From assembly GCF_016834655.1 (NCBI RefSeq), contig NZ_JAENHP010000002.1:186001-250000 (forward strand): 64,000 bases of DNA, in the 5' to 3' direction. This document shows, piece by piece, positions 42,532 through 52,296 of the stretch (the stretch's first letter is position 1; each line of letters begins with the position of its first letter). The notes below the pieces were generated by a model. It had not been told where the DNA came from, made no database searches, and saw only the letters and a program-made list of their open reading frames with translations. The DNA is from Paractinoplanes ovalisporus. GTDB taxonomy: Bacteria; Actinomycetota; Actinomycetes; Mycobacteriales; Micromonosporaceae. The translations under genes were made by a program, and so were the position numbers.

Positions 42532-43250
42532 GCCGTCACCTGCTCCCGCTCGCGGATAAGCCTCAGGAACGCTTCTTCGAGGTCGTCCGTCCCGGCCGCC
42601 GTACGGATCGCCGCCGGTGTGTCGTCGCCGATCAGCCGGCCCTCCCGGATCAGCAGCAGGCGGTCGCAGCGGCCCGCCTCGTCCATCACGTGGCTCGAGA
42701 CGAGCAGGGTCGTGCCGGCGTCGGCCAGCTCGTGGAACCGGGCCCACAGATCGGCCCGCAGCACCGGGTCCTGTCCGACGGTCGGCTCGTCGAGCACCAG
42801 CAGCTTCGGCTCGCCGATCATGGCGCAGGCGAGCGAGGCCCGGCTGCGCTGGCCGCCGGAGAGGTTGCCGACGAGCTGACCACGCGCGTCGGCCAGCCCG
42901 ACGTCGGCGATCGCGCGGTCGGCCTCGGCCGCACCCAGCCCGAGCAGGGCGGCGAAGTAGCGCGCGTTCTCGCGTACGGAAAGGTCGGCGTAGACGCTCG
43001 GCGCCTGCGTGACATAGCCCACCTGGCTGCGCAGGGGCGCGCTGCCCGCGGGCCGGCCGAGCACGGTGACCTCGCCCGACTTGACGATCTGGACCCCGAC
43101 GACCGCGCGGATGAGCGTGGTCTTGCCGCTGCCGCTGGGGCCGAGCAGCCCGGTCACCGAACCGCTCGGGATGGTGCAGGTGATGCCGTGCAGGACCTCT
43201 CGTCGGCCGCGCTCCACGACGAGGTCGCGCACCTCGATGGCGGTGCCCAT
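42528..43250 (-). CDS. ABC transporter ATP-binding protein (DrrA-like)
   Basis: A 240-residue ATPase with Walker A LLGPSGSGKTTLIRAVVG, Q-loop VGYVTQAPSVYAD, signature NLSGGQRSRASLACAMIG, Walker B KLLVLDEPTVGQDP and H-loop LVSSHVMDEAGRC. It energises the permease encoded directly downstream. ATG at 43250 is chosen because AGGGAGG sits 5 bp upstream; the seven earlier codons overlap that site. The promoter lies in an AT-rich stretch just beyond. Confidence 0.93.
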   Translation of the reverse strand: MGTAIEVRDLVVERGRREVLHGITCTIPSGSVTGLLGPSGSGKTTLIRAVVGVQIVKSGEVTVLGRPAGSAPLRSQVGYVTQAPSVYADLSVRENARYFAALLGLGAAEADRAIADVGLADARGQLVGNLSGGQRSRASLACAMIGEPKLLVLDEPTVGQDPVLRADLWARFHELADAGTTLLVSSHVMDEAGRCDRLLLIREGRLIGDDTPAAIRTAAGTDDLEEAFLRLIREREQVTA

Positions 43251-43311
43251 GTCGCCCTCCCTGAAATTCAACGCCTGATGAACTCAACAGTAAATGAATT
43301 CCACGGGCAGA
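43251..43311 (-). promoter_or_regulatory. AT-rich promoter and probable TetR operator of the ABC-2 operon
   Basis: This 60-bp stretch is AT-rich compared with its surroundings and carries half-repeats TTGAGTTCATC and CGTTGAATTTC (minus strand, 11 bp apart) and GAATTC. It is the obvious place for control by the TetR product, although the exact operator symmetry is not clear by eye. Confidence 0.4.
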
Positions 43312-43315
43312 AAAA

Positions 43316-43342
43316 GACCCCCATCGCTGTGGGGGTCGTTTT
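43316..43342 (-). terminator. Intrinsic terminator after the large low-complexity gene
   Basis: GACCCCCA (43316-43323), loop TCGCTG, TGGGGGTC (43330-43337). On the minus strand it is followed by TTTTT; on the plus strand by GTTTT. It separates the upstream gene from the ABC-2 operon. Confidence 0.85.
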
Positions 43343-43348
43343 CCGTGC

Positions 43349-45958
43349 TCAGAGCGCCAGGATGCGCTCCAGGAACTCGCGGTAGCCGCGCATCGCCATC
43401 CGCATGCTCTCGGTATCGGGCTTGCCGTTGCCGCGCAGCGGGTCGAGCTCGTCACGCTCGGCCAGCAGGGCCTCCGTGAGCTCGTTGACCGCGTCGGTGA
43501 GCAGGTCGTGGGCCCGGGTCAGAGCCGTCTCGGGGTCGTCGACGAACTCGGCCTTCACCTCGTGCCAGGCGGCCCGGAAGTGGCGGATGGCGTCGTCGTC
43601 CCAGAACGCGATGTGTCCCGGCACGACATCTCCCGGGCGGCGCGGGGCCTCGGCGGGTGCCGGCTCCTCCTCGGGCTCCTCCGGGGCGGCGCGGCGGCCA
43701 CGGCGGGCCGGTTCGGCATCTTCGAGGCTGGCCGAGCGACGCGGAGCGGCCGTGAGTTCGTCATCGCTCTCGGGCCGGGGTGCGGGGTTTTCCGTACGGG
43801 GTTCCGCCCCGAACGTGGTGCTCGCCTGCTCCACGGGCGCCGGCTTCGCCACCGGGACCGGGATGCTGGTGGCACCGCGCGGCGCCGGGACACCCGAGAC
43901 CGGGCCGGCTTCGGGGTCGGGCAACGCCGGGGTGTAGGCCGGAGGCTGACCGTAGGACGCGCCGAACACCGGGCCGGGCGAGACCGGCGCGGCCGACACC
44001 GGGGCGCCCGACGTGGGCTGGGCGCCGGTCGCGGCGGGCGGGCCCGACACCGGAGGCGCCGAGGTCGGGCCGACGATCGGGTGCGTCGAGGTGGGCACCG
44101 AGGCCCAGCCGGCCGCGGCCCGGCGCGCGTCGACATCGTCGGGGGCGGCGCGGCGTCCGGTGGTCTCGTCGGTGTCCGCCGCCGGCCCCGGGAGCGGCCC
44201 GGCCGGTCCCGCTCCGGAGGTCGGGATGCCCGGAATGCCGGCCCGTCCGTTCATGTCATCACGCCCGTTCTCGTCTTTCGCTTCCCCGTGCCCGGGCGTC
44301 GCCGGCCGCCCGTTGGCCTCGCCGTGCTCGTGGCCGTTGACACCCGGCCGCGCCTGGTTCGGACTGCGGCCGCCGAACAGGAACCGGTTGTTGCGCCCGC
44401 CCAGCCCGAGGCCGTTGAGGTCGCGGTCCCAGGGGTTCCCTCGCCGCGACTCTACGGCCGGGGTGCCCGCGCGCCCGTCCTCCGAACCTTGTGAGTGATC
44501 CTGCTTACCGACCTGATCATCGCTCTCGGCCGGAGGACCGCTGACCGGTGCACCGGCCGCGGAGTGCAGCCCGTTACGGCCGATCGGGTCGTCCAGGCCG
44601 TCGAGGCTGCCGCCGCTGACCGTACGGCTTCCGGCGTCGGCGCCGTTCAGGCCGCGGGTGCCGAGGGGTGCATGACCGTTGACCGTTCCGCTCCCCGTGC
44701 CCGGGCTGCCGGCCGGTCGGTGCGACGACGCCGTCAGGCCGAACCCGCCGTCGCCGGTGCCGTTCTCGCTTCCACCGGCGGGGGCGGCGCTGCCGCTGAC
44801 CGGGCGGGTGGCGCCGAACGATCCGGCACCGCTGACCGGCGTGGTGTTGCCGAACGATCCGCCGCCGCTGACGGGCGTGGTGTTGCTGAACGATCCACTG
44901 CCGCTGACCGGGCTCGTGCCGCTGAACGAACCGCCACCGCTCACCGGGCTGACGCCGCCGCTGACCGGGGTGAGGCCGCCGCGTGAACCGTCCACATCGT
45001 CCGGGCGGGCCTGGTTCCCGTCGAGCGCGCTGTTCGACCCGAGCGGGCTGTTCGGGCTCGCCGGCTCGGCGGAGCCGCGGGACGCCTCCGCGCCGCCGGA
45101 CCGGTTGGAGCCGGGCGGGCTGGTGGTGTCGAGCGGATCGTTGGCGCTGTGGGCGCCGCTCGCCCCAAGTGATGCACCGCCGGTCCCGAGCGGGTTGCTG
45201 CTCGCTCCGAGCGGGTTGTTGCCGGCCCCGAGCGGGTCGCCGGCGCCGCGCGGCCCGTCGGCGTCGCGGCCGGAACCGAGCGCACCATGAACGCTGTCCG
45301 GGCCCGACTGGCTCTGGGCGTCGCCCGAACCGTGGGCGCCGCCTGGCCGCGGGACGCCGGTGGGCTTCGGACTGTCGGATGCCGGACCACCCGGCCCGGG
45401 AACCGCCGAGGCGGACGGCGCCATCGGGTCTCCGGCGCGGCCGAGGCCCGGCTGGGCGAGCGGCATCGGGGCCATCGGCGACTGTCCCGCCGGCCGGCCC
45501 AGGTGCGGGTCGCTGCCGGTCTGGCCGAGGTAGGACGGGCGGCCGGGCTCGGCGCTCCGTCCCAGAGGCATGCCGCTGACGGGCCGCCCCGGCTGGGAGG
45601 GGCCGAACGCCGGCGACGGGCCGGCCGGGCCGGCGTAGGACGGGCCGAACGGGGCGGAGCCGCCGTACGGCGTGCCGCTGGACGGGGCAACGTGCGGAGG
45701 AGCGCTGGCCGGGCCGATGTCCGGCGGGCCGCTGAACTGTCCGACATAGGGCGGACCGCTGACGGCGCCCTCGTTGGCCGTGCTGTCGGGGGTCCGACGC
45801 GAACCTAACGCCACCATCTCGGTTTCACCCGAAAGAGTGCCCGACATCCCGGGCGAATCGGGCGCGCCGGCCTCGCCCTCGGTTTCGCGGTTGGCCGGCC
45901 AGAATCGGGCCAGCCCCCGCGTCGACCGAGCGTTGTCGGGGTTGGACGTCGGCTCCAT
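43349..45958 (-). CDS. Large Pro/Gly/Ser-rich protein with conserved C-terminal helical domain
   Basis: An 869-residue protein of unknown function. Residues ~1-770 are low complexity, rich in Pro, Gly, Ser, Ala, with tandem 12-residue units of the type [12 protein letters not shown] (about 330-390) and stretches NPLGASS/DPLGAGN. The last ~95 residues are compact: [30 protein letters not shown], quoted in part as [20 protein letters not shown], and [16 protein letters not shown], matching a small helical domain found at the C-terminus of several uncharacterised actinobacterial proteins. ATG at 45958 has GGGAG 10 bp upstream; an intrinsic terminator follows. No signal peptide or membrane helix was seen. 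It is divergent from hisI. Confidence 0.75.
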   Translation of the reverse strand: MEPTSNPDNARSTRGLARFWPANRETEGEAGAPDSPGMSGTLSGETEMVALGSRRTPDSTANEGAVSGPPYVGQFSGPPDIGPASAPPHVAPSSGTPYGGSAPFGPSYAGPAGPSPAFGPSQPGRPVSGMPLGRSAEPGRPSYLGQTGSDPHLGRPAGQSPMAPMPLAQPGLGRAGDPMAPSASAVPGPGGPASDSPKPTGVPRPGGAHGSGDAQSQSGPDSVHGALGSGRDADGPRGAGDPLGAGNNPLGASSNPLGTGGASLGASGAHSANDPLDTTSPPGSNRSGGAEASRGSAEPASPNSPLGSNSALDGNQARPDDVDGSRGGLTPVSGGVSPVSGGGSFSGTSPVSGSGSFSNTTPVSGGGSFGNTTPVSGAGSFGATRPVSGSAAPAGGSENGTGDGGFGLTASSHRPAGSPGTGSGTVNGHAPLGTRGLNGADAGSRTVSGGSLDGLDDPIGRNGLHSAAGAPVSGPPAESDDQVGKQDHSQGSEDGRAGTPAVESRRGNPWDRDLNGLGLGGRNNRFLFGGRSPNQARPGVNGHEHGEANGRPATPGHGEAKDENGRDDMNGRAGIPGIPTSGAGPAGPLPGPAADTDETTGRRAAPDDVDARRAAAGWASVPTSTHPIVGPTSAPPVSGPPAATGAQPTSGAPVSAAPVSPGPVFGASYGQPPAYTPALPDPEAGPVSGVPAPRGATSIPVPVAKPAPVEQASTTFGAEPRTENPAPRPESDDELTAAPRRSASLEDAEPARRGRRAAPEEPEEEPAPAEAPRRPGDVVPGHIAFWDDDAIRHFRAAWHEVKAEFVDDPETALTRAHDLLTDAVNELTEALLAERDELDPLRGNGKPDTESMRMAMRGYREFLERILAL
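44790..44975 (-). repeat. 36-bp coding tandem repeats in the large low-complexity gene
   Basis: Units with the shared core CCGCTGACCGG recur at 44796, 44832, 44868, 44904 and 44940, every 36 bp, with a truncated unit at about 44961. Being a multiple of 3, the period repeats a 12-residue peptide ([16 protein letters not shown]). Confidence 0.85.
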
Positions 45959-46198
45959 CGGTTTGAGACTCCCGTCGCTCCGGCTCCGCCACCCGCGGAC
46001 TTGAGCTGCGGTAACCCTCTCGGGAGGCGGCTGAGAACACCCCTGGCTGGGTGCAGCGCACGACGACGGTACCGTCCCGCGCTTCTGGTGGCATCCCCCG
46101 TGCCCGGATCGTGGGCCGCGTCGAAGGCCCCGGAACACCCGCCGGAGGGGTGGACGGGCGGGCGGTGGGCAACGCCGTGGATGGGGGAGAATCGTCGC

Positions 46199-46585
46199 GT
46201 GGCAGTCAAGACCGACCTGGATCCGGCGATCGCGGCCCGGCTCAAACGCACCCCCGACGGACTCGTGGCGGCGATCGTGCGGGAGCACGGCAGCGGTGAC
46301 GTGCTCATGCTCGCCTGGATGGACGATGAGGCGCTGCATCGCACGCTGACCAGCGGGCGCGCCACCTACTGGTCGCGCAGCCGCCAGGAATACTGGGTGA
46401 AGGGCGCCACCTCCGGCCACCATCAATATGTGCGCAACGTCGCCCTCGACTGCGACGGTGACGCCCTGCTGGTGACCGTCGAGCAGATCGGCGCCGCCTG
46501 CCACACCGGCGAGCACACGTGCTTCTTCGAGGAACTGCCCGTCACCGGGCAGGGCGCCGAGACCGGAGAGGCGGCGGAGCGATGA
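46199..46585 (+). CDS. hisI: Phosphoribosyl-AMP cyclohydrolase
   Basis: HisI opens the purine ring of PR-AMP, a metal-dependent step of histidine synthesis. The 128-residue enzyme has [27 protein letters not shown] in parts ([26 protein letters not shown]), the metal/zinc segment [11 protein letters not shown] (Asp/Cys) and [14 protein letters not shown] with the two further cysteines. GTG at 46199 follows GGGGGAG; upstream in-frame codons lack ribosome site. Located away from the main his operon, it is coupled (ATGA) to trpE, a common actinobacterial hisI-trpE arrangement. Confidence 0.95.
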   Translation: MAVKTDLDPAIAARLKRTPDGLVAAIVREHGSGDVLMLAWMDDEALHRTLTSGRATYWSRSRQEYWVKGATSGHHQYVRNVALDCDGDALLVTVEQIGAACHTGEHTCFFEELPVTGQGAETGEAAER

Positions 46586-48114
46586 CCAGCGGAGCCGTCG
46601 CGCCCGACGAGGCCACCTTCCTGCGGCAGCGCCGACGGGTCGTACCGGTCGTGCGGCGCCTGCTGGCCGACGGGGAGACCCCGGTCGGTGTCTATACGAA
46701 GCTGGCCGGCGGCCCCGGCACCTTCCTGCTGGAATCGGCCGAGCAGGGCGCGGGGCCCTCGGGTGCGGCCTGGTCGCGCTATTCGTTCGTCGGCGTGCGC
46801 AGCGCCGCCACGCTGGTCGAGCGCGACGGCGAGGCCCACTGGCTCGGCACGCCGCCGGCCGGGGTGCCGCTCGACGGCGACCCGGTCGTCGCGTTGCGCG
46901 AGACGGTGGCCGCCCTGGCCGACGGGCCGGCCCCCGACGATCTGCCCCCGCTGACCGGCGGCATGGTGGGCTATCTGAGCTACGACCTCGTACGCCGGTT
47001 CGAGCGCCTGCCGTCGGAGGCCGGTGACGACCTGGCCCTGCCCGAGCTGGGCATGATGCTCGCCACCGACCTCGTGGTGCTCGACCACTTCGACGGCTCG
47101 GCCATCCTGGTCGCCAACGCGGTGCTGGCCGAGGACGCCGACGACAAGGCCCGGCTCGCGGCCTATCACAACGCCGTCGGCCGGCTCGACGCGATGACCA
47201 CCGCGCTGTCCCGGCCCACGCCGCCGATGATCTCCACCGTGGAGCGCCGGCCGGCCGGTGAGCCGGTCAGCCGCACCGCCCCGGGCGAATATCAGAAGGC
47301 GGTCGAGGAGGCCAAGGAGGCGATCCGGGCCGGCGAGTGCTTCCAGATCGTGGTCGCCCAGCGTTTCGAGCGGCCGACCGACGCCGACCCGCTCGACGTC
47401 TACCGCGTGCTGCGCGCGACCAACCCCAGCCCGTACATGTATCTCCTGCGCTTCGACGACTTCGACATCGTCGGTTCCTCGCCCGAGGCGCACCTGAAGG
47501 TCAGCGCCGACGAGGAGGGGACGCGCCGGGCTCTGCTGCACCCGATCGCCGGCACCCGGTGGCGCGGCGCGACCCCCGAGCAGGACAACGCGCTGGCGGC
47601 CGAACTGCTGGCCGACCCCAAGGAGCGCTCCGAGCACGTGATGCTGGTCGACCTGGGCCGCAACGACCTGGGCCGGGTGTGCCGGGCGGGTTCGGTCGAG
47701 GTGCCGGAGTTCGCGCGCATCGAGCGGTACAGCCACGTCATGCACATCGTGTCGACGGTCATCGGCGAGCTGCGCGAGGACCGGTCGGCGTTCGACGCGC
47801 TCGCGGCGACCTTCCCGGCCGGCACGCTGTCGGGCGCGCCCAAGGTGCGGGCCATGGAGATCATCGAGTCGCTGGAGCCGACGCGACGCGGGCTCTACGG
47901 CGGCACCGTGGGCTATTTCGGGTTCGCGGGCGACATGGACATGGCGATCGCGATCCGGACGGCGTTGCTCAAGGACGGCGTCGCCTATGTCGGGGCCGGC
48001 GCCGGCATCGTGGCCGACTCCGATCCGGCGTCCGAGGAGCAGGAGACCCGCAACAAGGCGGCGGCGGTGCTGGCCGCGATCGCCTCGGCCGAGACGCTGC
48101 GCGCGGCCCGATGA
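46582..48114 (+). CDS. trpE: Anthranilate synthase component I
   Basis: TrpE converts chorismate and ammonia to anthranilate. The 510-residue protein has the N-terminal regulatory part ([18 protein letters not shown]: the LLES motif for tryptophan feedback) and the chorismate-binding domain with [71 protein letters not shown] and [10 protein letters not shown]. All catalytic segments are intact. It is cotranscribed with hisI and the TIGR02234 gene. The glutaminase subunit trpG is not in the window. Confidence 0.96.
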   Translation: MTSGAVAPDEATFLRQRRRVVPVVRRLLADGETPVGVYTKLAGGPGTFLLESAEQGAGPSGAAWSRYSFVGVRSAATLVERDGEAHWLGTPPAGVPLDGDPVVALRETVAALADGPAPDDLPPLTGGMVGYLSYDLVRRFERLPSEAGDDLALPELGMMLATDLVVLDHFDGSAILVANAVLAEDADDKARLAAYHNAVGRLDAMTTALSRPTPPMISTVERRPAGEPVSRTAPGEYQKAVEEAKEAIRAGECFQIVVAQRFERPTDADPLDVYRVLRATNPSPYMYLLRFDDFDIVGSSPEAHLKVSADEEGTRRALLHPIAGTRWRGATPEQDNALAAELLADPKERSEHVMLVDLGRNDLGRVCRAGSVEVPEFARIERYSHVMHIVSTVIGELREDRSAFDALAATFPAGTLSGAPKVRAMEIIESLEPTRRGLYGGTVGYFGFAGDMDMAIAIRTALLKDGVAYVGAGAGIVADSDPASEEQETRNKAAAVLAAIASAETLRAAR

Positions 48115-48647
48115 GCGAGAGCCGGCGTCCCTACCTGCTCTCGCTGCTGGCCTGCCTGGCCGGGGCCGGGCTGGCGGTCTACGGCGCCACCCGCACCTGG
48201 TCGGTGCAGGTGACCGAGCGGCCGGAGATGTCGGACCTGCGCACCGTGCAGACCGGCGCCGACGTCGCCCCCTGGGTGATGGGGCTGGCCCTGGTCGGTC
48301 TGGCCGGCACCGGCGCGCTGCTGGCCACCCACGGCTGGTTGCGGCGGGCCCTGGGCGGCCTGCTCGTGCTGGTCGGCGGGGGCATCGCGGTCAGCGCGAT
48401 CGTGGGCCGGGCCGGCCTGGACGCCACCGAGGTCAACACCCTGTGGCCGGTCGCCTGTGCCCTCGGAGGAGTGATCGTTCTGCTCGGCGGCCTGACCGCG
48501 GCCCGCCTGGGACACCAGTGGCCGCGGATGTCGGCGCGCTACGAACGGCGTCCCGCCGCCGAACCGGCCCCCGCCGGAGTGAACCGTCCGGTCGACAGTC
48601 GCGCGGCCTGGGACTCGCTGGATCGGGGCGACGACCCGACCGCGTAG
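48111..48647 (+). CDS. Trp-operon-associated membrane protein, TIGR02234
   Basis: A 178-residue protein of the TIGR02234 family, always found in actinobacterial trp regions between trpE and trpC, function unknown. Four hydrophobic helices are predicted (about 8-26, 55-75, 82-102, 118-140), with the motif VYGATRTWSVQV between helices 1 and 2, and a hydrophilic tail from about 145. ATG at 48111 overlaps the trpE stop (ATGA). Confidence 0.9.
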   Translation: MSESRRPYLLSLLACLAGAGLAVYGATRTWSVQVTERPEMSDLRTVQTGADVAPWVMGLALVGLAGTGALLATHGWLRRALGGLLVLVGGGIAVSAIVGRAGLDATEVNTLWPVACALGGVIVLLGGLTAARLGHQWPRMSARYERRPAAEPAPAGVNRPVDSRAAWDSLDRGDDPTA

Positions 48648-48677
48648 GGCGCCGGGACACCGTACGCGGGAAGGCTC

Positions 48678-48962
48678 TTATCGGGTCTTGGCCAGGCGAC
48701 GGCGGCTCGAGCGACGGGCCACCAGGGCGGCCACTTCGCGGGTGAGCTCGGCCCGGGCCTCGTTGCGAGCCCGGTCTTCCAGGGTGGCGGCCCACGCGTT
48801 GTCACGGGCGCTGCGCATGTTGGCGGGCCCCACGAAGCGGCGCTGCACGCCGGTCACGAGGTCGGCCGCGGCGGCGACGAAGGCACGGGAAGCGTTGACG
48901 AAGCCGGCGGGAAGGGCCGGCTCGATCGGAGCGGTCCGGATGGCGGCCACGGGAAACTCCAC
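48678..48962 (-). CDS. Small basic hypothetical protein
   Basis: A 94-residue, Arg/Ala-rich soluble protein that I do not recognise. It begins MEFPVAAIRTAPIEPALPAG, continues with a helical stretch (NASRAFVAAAADLVTGVQRR, ARNEARAELTREVAALVARR) and ends in a basic tail SSRRRLAKTR that could bind nucleic acid. GTG at 48962 has weak upstream signals. Strand-opposite location between two trp pieces and clean codon composition support a real gene, but it could be spurious. Confidence 0.45.
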   Translation of the reverse strand: MEFPVAAIRTAPIEPALPAGFVNASRAFVAAAADLVTGVQRRFVGPANMRSARDNAWAATLEDRARNEARAELTREVAALVARRSSRRRLAKTR

Positions 48963-49288
48963 ATCGCTCGGGCGGGCGAGGTCTGCCAGAGGTCTGACAG
49001 GGCGCGCGAGGCGCCCGGACCAGTTTGCCTCGGACCCATCATGACCGGACCCTATTTCCGGTGCGTGACGGTCGTGTCAACGCGCCGTGGTATCCACCGA
49101 TCAGATGAGGTGTCCCAGCCCAGCGGGCCGCAGCGGGCGTGGCCCCTGTGACCGAAGTGACAGATCGCGGGCGAGCAGGCGCATTATGCCCCAGCCCGAT
49201 TCGTGAGGCGCGCCATACCCCGGGGGGCCTTGCGCGACCGCGACCTCCTAGCATCGGGCGGAGGACACCCGGAGAGGGGAGTCGTTTC
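48963..49288. other. Gene-free region upstream of trpC
   Basis: About 325 bp, GC-rich, with no tryptophan-codon leader peptide, T-box or clear attenuator. GGAGAGGGGAG at 49271-49281 is the trpC ribosome site. No strong palindrome was seen. Confidence 0.5.
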
Positions 49289-50140
49289 GTGACATCCGAT
49301 CAGCAGGCGGAAGCGGGTTCTGGCGGACCGCAGAACGTGCTGGAGGAGATCCTCGCCGGAGTGCGCGAGGACGTGGCGGCCCGGCAGGAGCAGGTGCCGC
49401 TCGAGCAGGTTCGGGAGGCGGCCGCGGCGGCGCCGCCGGCCATCGACGCCTACGCGGCGTTACGCAAGCCCGGCGTGGCGGTGATCGCGGAGGTGAAGCG
49501 GTCGTCGCCGTCCAAGGGCGCGCTGGCCGACATCCCCGACCCGGCCGAGCTGGCGGGGGAGTACGCGGCGGGCGGCGCCCGGTGCATCAGCGTGCTCACC
49601 GAGGGCCGGTGGTTCGGCGGGTCGCTCGACGACCTGAAGGCCGTCCGCGCCTCGGTGCAGATCCCGGTGCTCCGCAAGGACTTCGTGGTCTCCAGCTACC
49701 AGGTGCACGAGGCCCGCGCCCACGGCGCCGACCTCGTGCTGCTCATCGTGGCCGCCCTCGAGCAGAACGTGCTCGTCGGTCTCCTCGAGCGCATCGAGTC
49801 GCTGGGCATGACCGCCCTCGTCGAGGTGCACAACGAGGAGGAGGCCGACCGCGCTCTCGAGGCGAACGCCAAGGTCATCGGGGTCAACGCCCGTGACCTG
49901 CGCACGCTCGAGGTCGACCGGGCGGTCTTCGAGCGCATCGCGCCCGGCCTGCCCAACAACGTCGTGAAGATCGCCGAGTCGGGGGTGCGCGGGCCGCACG
50001 ACCTGATCCGGTACGCCTCGGCGGGCGCCGACGCGGTGCTGGTGGGTGAGGGCCTGGTGACCCAGAAGTCGCCGCGGGACGCGGTGGCCGAACTGGTCAA
50101 CGCCGGGAACCACCCCGCGACCCCGCGGCCGGTGCGATGA
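49289..50140 (+). CDS. trpC: Indole-3-glycerol phosphate synthase
   Basis: TrpC closes the indole ring to give indole-3-glycerol phosphate. The 283-residue barrel has [13 protein letters not shown] (catalytic Glu/Lys), [39 protein letters not shown] and [14 protein letters not shown] at 49289 is 8 bp after GGAGAGGGGAG. A rare TTA leucine codon (49460-49462, in YAALRKPG) is present, unusual in a primary-metabolism gene of a high-GC actinobacterium. The stop overlaps trpB (ATGA). Confidence 0.95.
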   Translation: MTSDQQAEAGSGGPQNVLEEILAGVREDVAARQEQVPLEQVREAAAAAPPAIDAYAALRKPGVAVIAEVKRSSPSKGALADIPDPAELAGEYAAGGARCISVLTEGRWFGGSLDDLKAVRASVQIPVLRKDFVVSSYQVHEARAHGADLVLLIVAALEQNVLVGLLERIESLGMTALVEVHNEEEADRALEANAKVIGVNARDLRTLEVDRAVFERIAPGLPNNVVKIAESGVRGPHDLIRYASAGADAVLVGEGLVTQKSPRDAVAELVNAGNHPATPRPVR

Positions 50141-51378
50141 GCGCGCCGACACTGCCCGATCTGTCCGGGCATTTCGGTCGGTACGGCGGCCGGTTCGTTC
50201 CCGAGGCCCTGGTCCGGGCCTTGGACGAGCTCGACGCCGCCTACCGCACGGCCAAGACCGACCCGGAGTTCCAGGCGCAGTTCAAGGACCTGCTCCTGAA
50301 CTACGCGGGCACGCCTTCGCTGCTCTACCGGGCGGAGCGGCTGTCGGCCCGGCTCGGCGCCGAGATCCTGCTCAAGCGGGAGGACCTCAACCACACGGGC
50401 GCCCACAAGGTGCGCAACGTGCTGGGGCAGGCCCTGCTCGCCAAGCGGATGGGCAAGCCGCGGGTGATCGCCGAGACCGGCGCCGGCCAGCACGGCGTGG
50501 CCAGCGCGACCGCGGCCGCCCTGCTCGACCTCGAGTGCGTCGTCTACATGGGTGAGACCGACACCGAGCGGCAGGCGCTGAACGTGGCCCGCATGCGCAT
50601 GCTCGGCGCCACCGTCGTGCCGGTCACCAACGGCTCGCGCACCCTCAAGGACGCGCTCAACGAGGCCCTGCGCGACTGGGTGGCCAGCGTCGACACCACG
50701 CACTACCTGCTCGGCACGGCCGCCGGGCCGCACCCGTTCCCCGAGATCGTGCGCGACTTCGTGGGCGGCATCGGCATCGAGGCCCGCCAGCAGTGCCTGG
50801 ACCAGCTCGGGCGGCTGCCCGACGCGGTCGCGGCCTGCGTGGGCGGCGGCTCCAACGCGATCGGCATCTTCCACGCGTTCGTCCCCGACGAGTCGGTGCA
50901 GCTCTACGGCTTCGAGGCGGGCGGCGACGGGGTGGCGACCGGCCGGCACGCGGCGTCCATCACCGGCGGCTCCTCCGGGGTGCTGCACGGCGCCCGGACG
51001 TACGTGCTGCAGGACGAGGACGGCCAGACGGTGGAATCACACTCCATCTCGGCCGGTCTCGACTACCCCGGTGTGGGTCCCGAGCACGCCTGGCTGCACG
51101 ACACCGGCCGGGCCGAGTACGAGCCGGTGACCGACGCCGAGGCGATGGCCGCGTTCCAGCTGCTGTGCCGCACCGAGGGCATCATCCCGGCCATCGAGAG
51201 CGCCCACGCGCTGGCCGGCGCCGCCCGGATCGTGCCGGCCCTGCGCGAGGAGCTCGGCCGCACGCCGACGATCGTGGTCAACCTGTCCGGCCGCGGCGAC
51301 AAGGACGTGCACACCGCGGGCGCGTACTTCGGGATTCTCGACCCCGTCGAGACCTTGGTGCCGGGGGAGAACTCGTGA
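50137..51378 (+). CDS. trpB: Tryptophan synthase beta chain
   Basis: TrpB condenses indole with serine using PLP. The 413-residue protein shows [13 protein letters not shown] at the start, the PLP lysine in [18 protein letters not shown] (about Lys99), [14 protein letters not shown] and [14 protein letters not shown], plus [18 protein letters not shown]. Full length. ATG at 50137 overlaps the trpC stop; 64 bp separate it from trpA. Confidence 0.97.
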   Translation: MSAPTLPDLSGHFGRYGGRFVPEALVRALDELDAAYRTAKTDPEFQAQFKDLLLNYAGTPSLLYRAERLSARLGAEILLKREDLNHTGAHKVRNVLGQALLAKRMGKPRVIAETGAGQHGVASATAAALLDLECVVYMGETDTERQALNVARMRMLGATVVPVTNGSRTLKDALNEALRDWVASVDTTHYLLGTAAGPHPFPEIVRDFVGGIGIEARQQCLDQLGRLPDAVAACVGGGSNAIGIFHAFVPDESVQLYGFEAGGDGVATGRHAASITGGSSGVLHGARTYVLQDEDGQTVESHSISAGLDYPGVGPEHAWLHDTGRAEYEPVTDAEAMAAFQLLCRTEGIIPAIESAHALAGAARIVPALREELGRTPTIVVNLSGRGDKDVHTAGAYFGILDPVETLVPGENS

Positions 51379-51442
51379 TGGCCTGCACCGGAGTGAGTGG
51401 AGCGGTCGTAGGGCCGGGCCGGCACGAGAAAGGCGTTCCAGC

Positions 51443-52246
51443 GTGAGCATCGCCGAGATCTTCGCCAAGGCCCGCGCCGAGGAGCGGGCCCTGCTGATCG
51501 GCTGCATGCCGGCCGGCTTCCCGACGGTCGACGACAGCATCGAATCGATGATCGCGATGCACGAGGCCGGCTGCGACGTCATCGAGGTCGAGCTGCCCTA
51601 CTCCGACCCGGTCATGGACGGCCCGGTCATCCAGAAGGCCAGCGACATCGCGCTCGGCCGGGGCGTGCGCACCCGCGACACGCTGCGGATCATCGAGGCG
51701 GTGGCCGGGGCCGGCGCCACGGTCGTGCTGATGACCTACTGGAACCCCATCGAGAAGTACGGGGTCAACGCGTTCGCCCGCGACCTGGCGGCGGCCGGCG
51801 CGACCGGCATGATCACGCCTGACCTGATCCCGGACGAGGCCGCCGAGTGGATCGCGGCCTCCGACGAGCACCGCATCGACCGTACGTTCCTGGTGTCGCC
51901 GTCCTCGACCGACGAGCGCATCGCCATGACCGTCGCCCAGTGCCGGGGTTTCGTCTATGCCACCGCGCTGATGGGTGTCACCGGCGCCCGCACCTCGGTG
52001 TCGTCGCAGGCCCCCGACCTGGTCGAGCGCGTTCGGCACGCCAACCCCGACATGCCGGTCGGCGTGGGCCTGGGCGTCGGCAACGGCGCGCAGGCGGCCG
52101 AGGTGGCCGGGTTCGCCGACGGCGTGATCGTCGGCAGCGCGCTCATCCGCTGCGTGCTCGACGCCCCCGACCGGGCCACCGGGCTGTCCCGGCTCCGTGC
52201 GCTGAGCGCGGAACTGGCCGAGGGCGTGCGAAACCCCGCGAAGTAA
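51443..52246 (+). CDS. trpA: Tryptophan synthase alpha chain
   Basis: TrpA splits indole-3-glycerol phosphate to indole, which passes to TrpB through the intersubunit tunnel. The 267-residue barrel has VIEVELPYSDPVMDGPVIQ with the catalytic Glu50 and Asp59, and VGLGVGNGAQAAEVAGFADGVIVGSAL in parts (GVGLGVGNGAQAA; GVIVGSALIR). GTG at 51443 is used. The C-terminus EGVRNPAK-stop is echoed 31 bp downstream as EGVRNPLV-stop. Confidence 0.96.
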   Translation: MSIAEIFAKARAEERALLIGCMPAGFPTVDDSIESMIAMHEAGCDVIEVELPYSDPVMDGPVIQKASDIALGRGVRTRDTLRIIEAVAGAGATVVLMTYWNPIEKYGVNAFARDLAAAGATGMITPDLIPDEAAEWIAASDEHRIDRTFLVSPSSTDERIAMTVAQCRGFVYATALMGVTGARTSVSSQAPDLVERVRHANPDMPVGVGLGVGNGAQAAEVAGFADGVIVGSALIRCVLDAPDRATGLSRLRALSAELAEGVRNPAK

Positions 52247-52281
52247 CGCAGAGGGCGTGCGTAACCCACTCGTGTGACGCG
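52220..52281 (+). repeat. 31-bp tail-echo repeat of the trpA end
   Basis: GAGGGCGTGCG at 52220 and again at 52251, period 31 bp, 22 of 31 identical. The stop is echoed at the same place: TAA (52244-52246) and TGA (52275-52277). The echo keeps the same reading frame signature EGVRNP. Confidence 0.75.
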
Positions 52282-52296
52282 GTAGCGTGTGCACCC

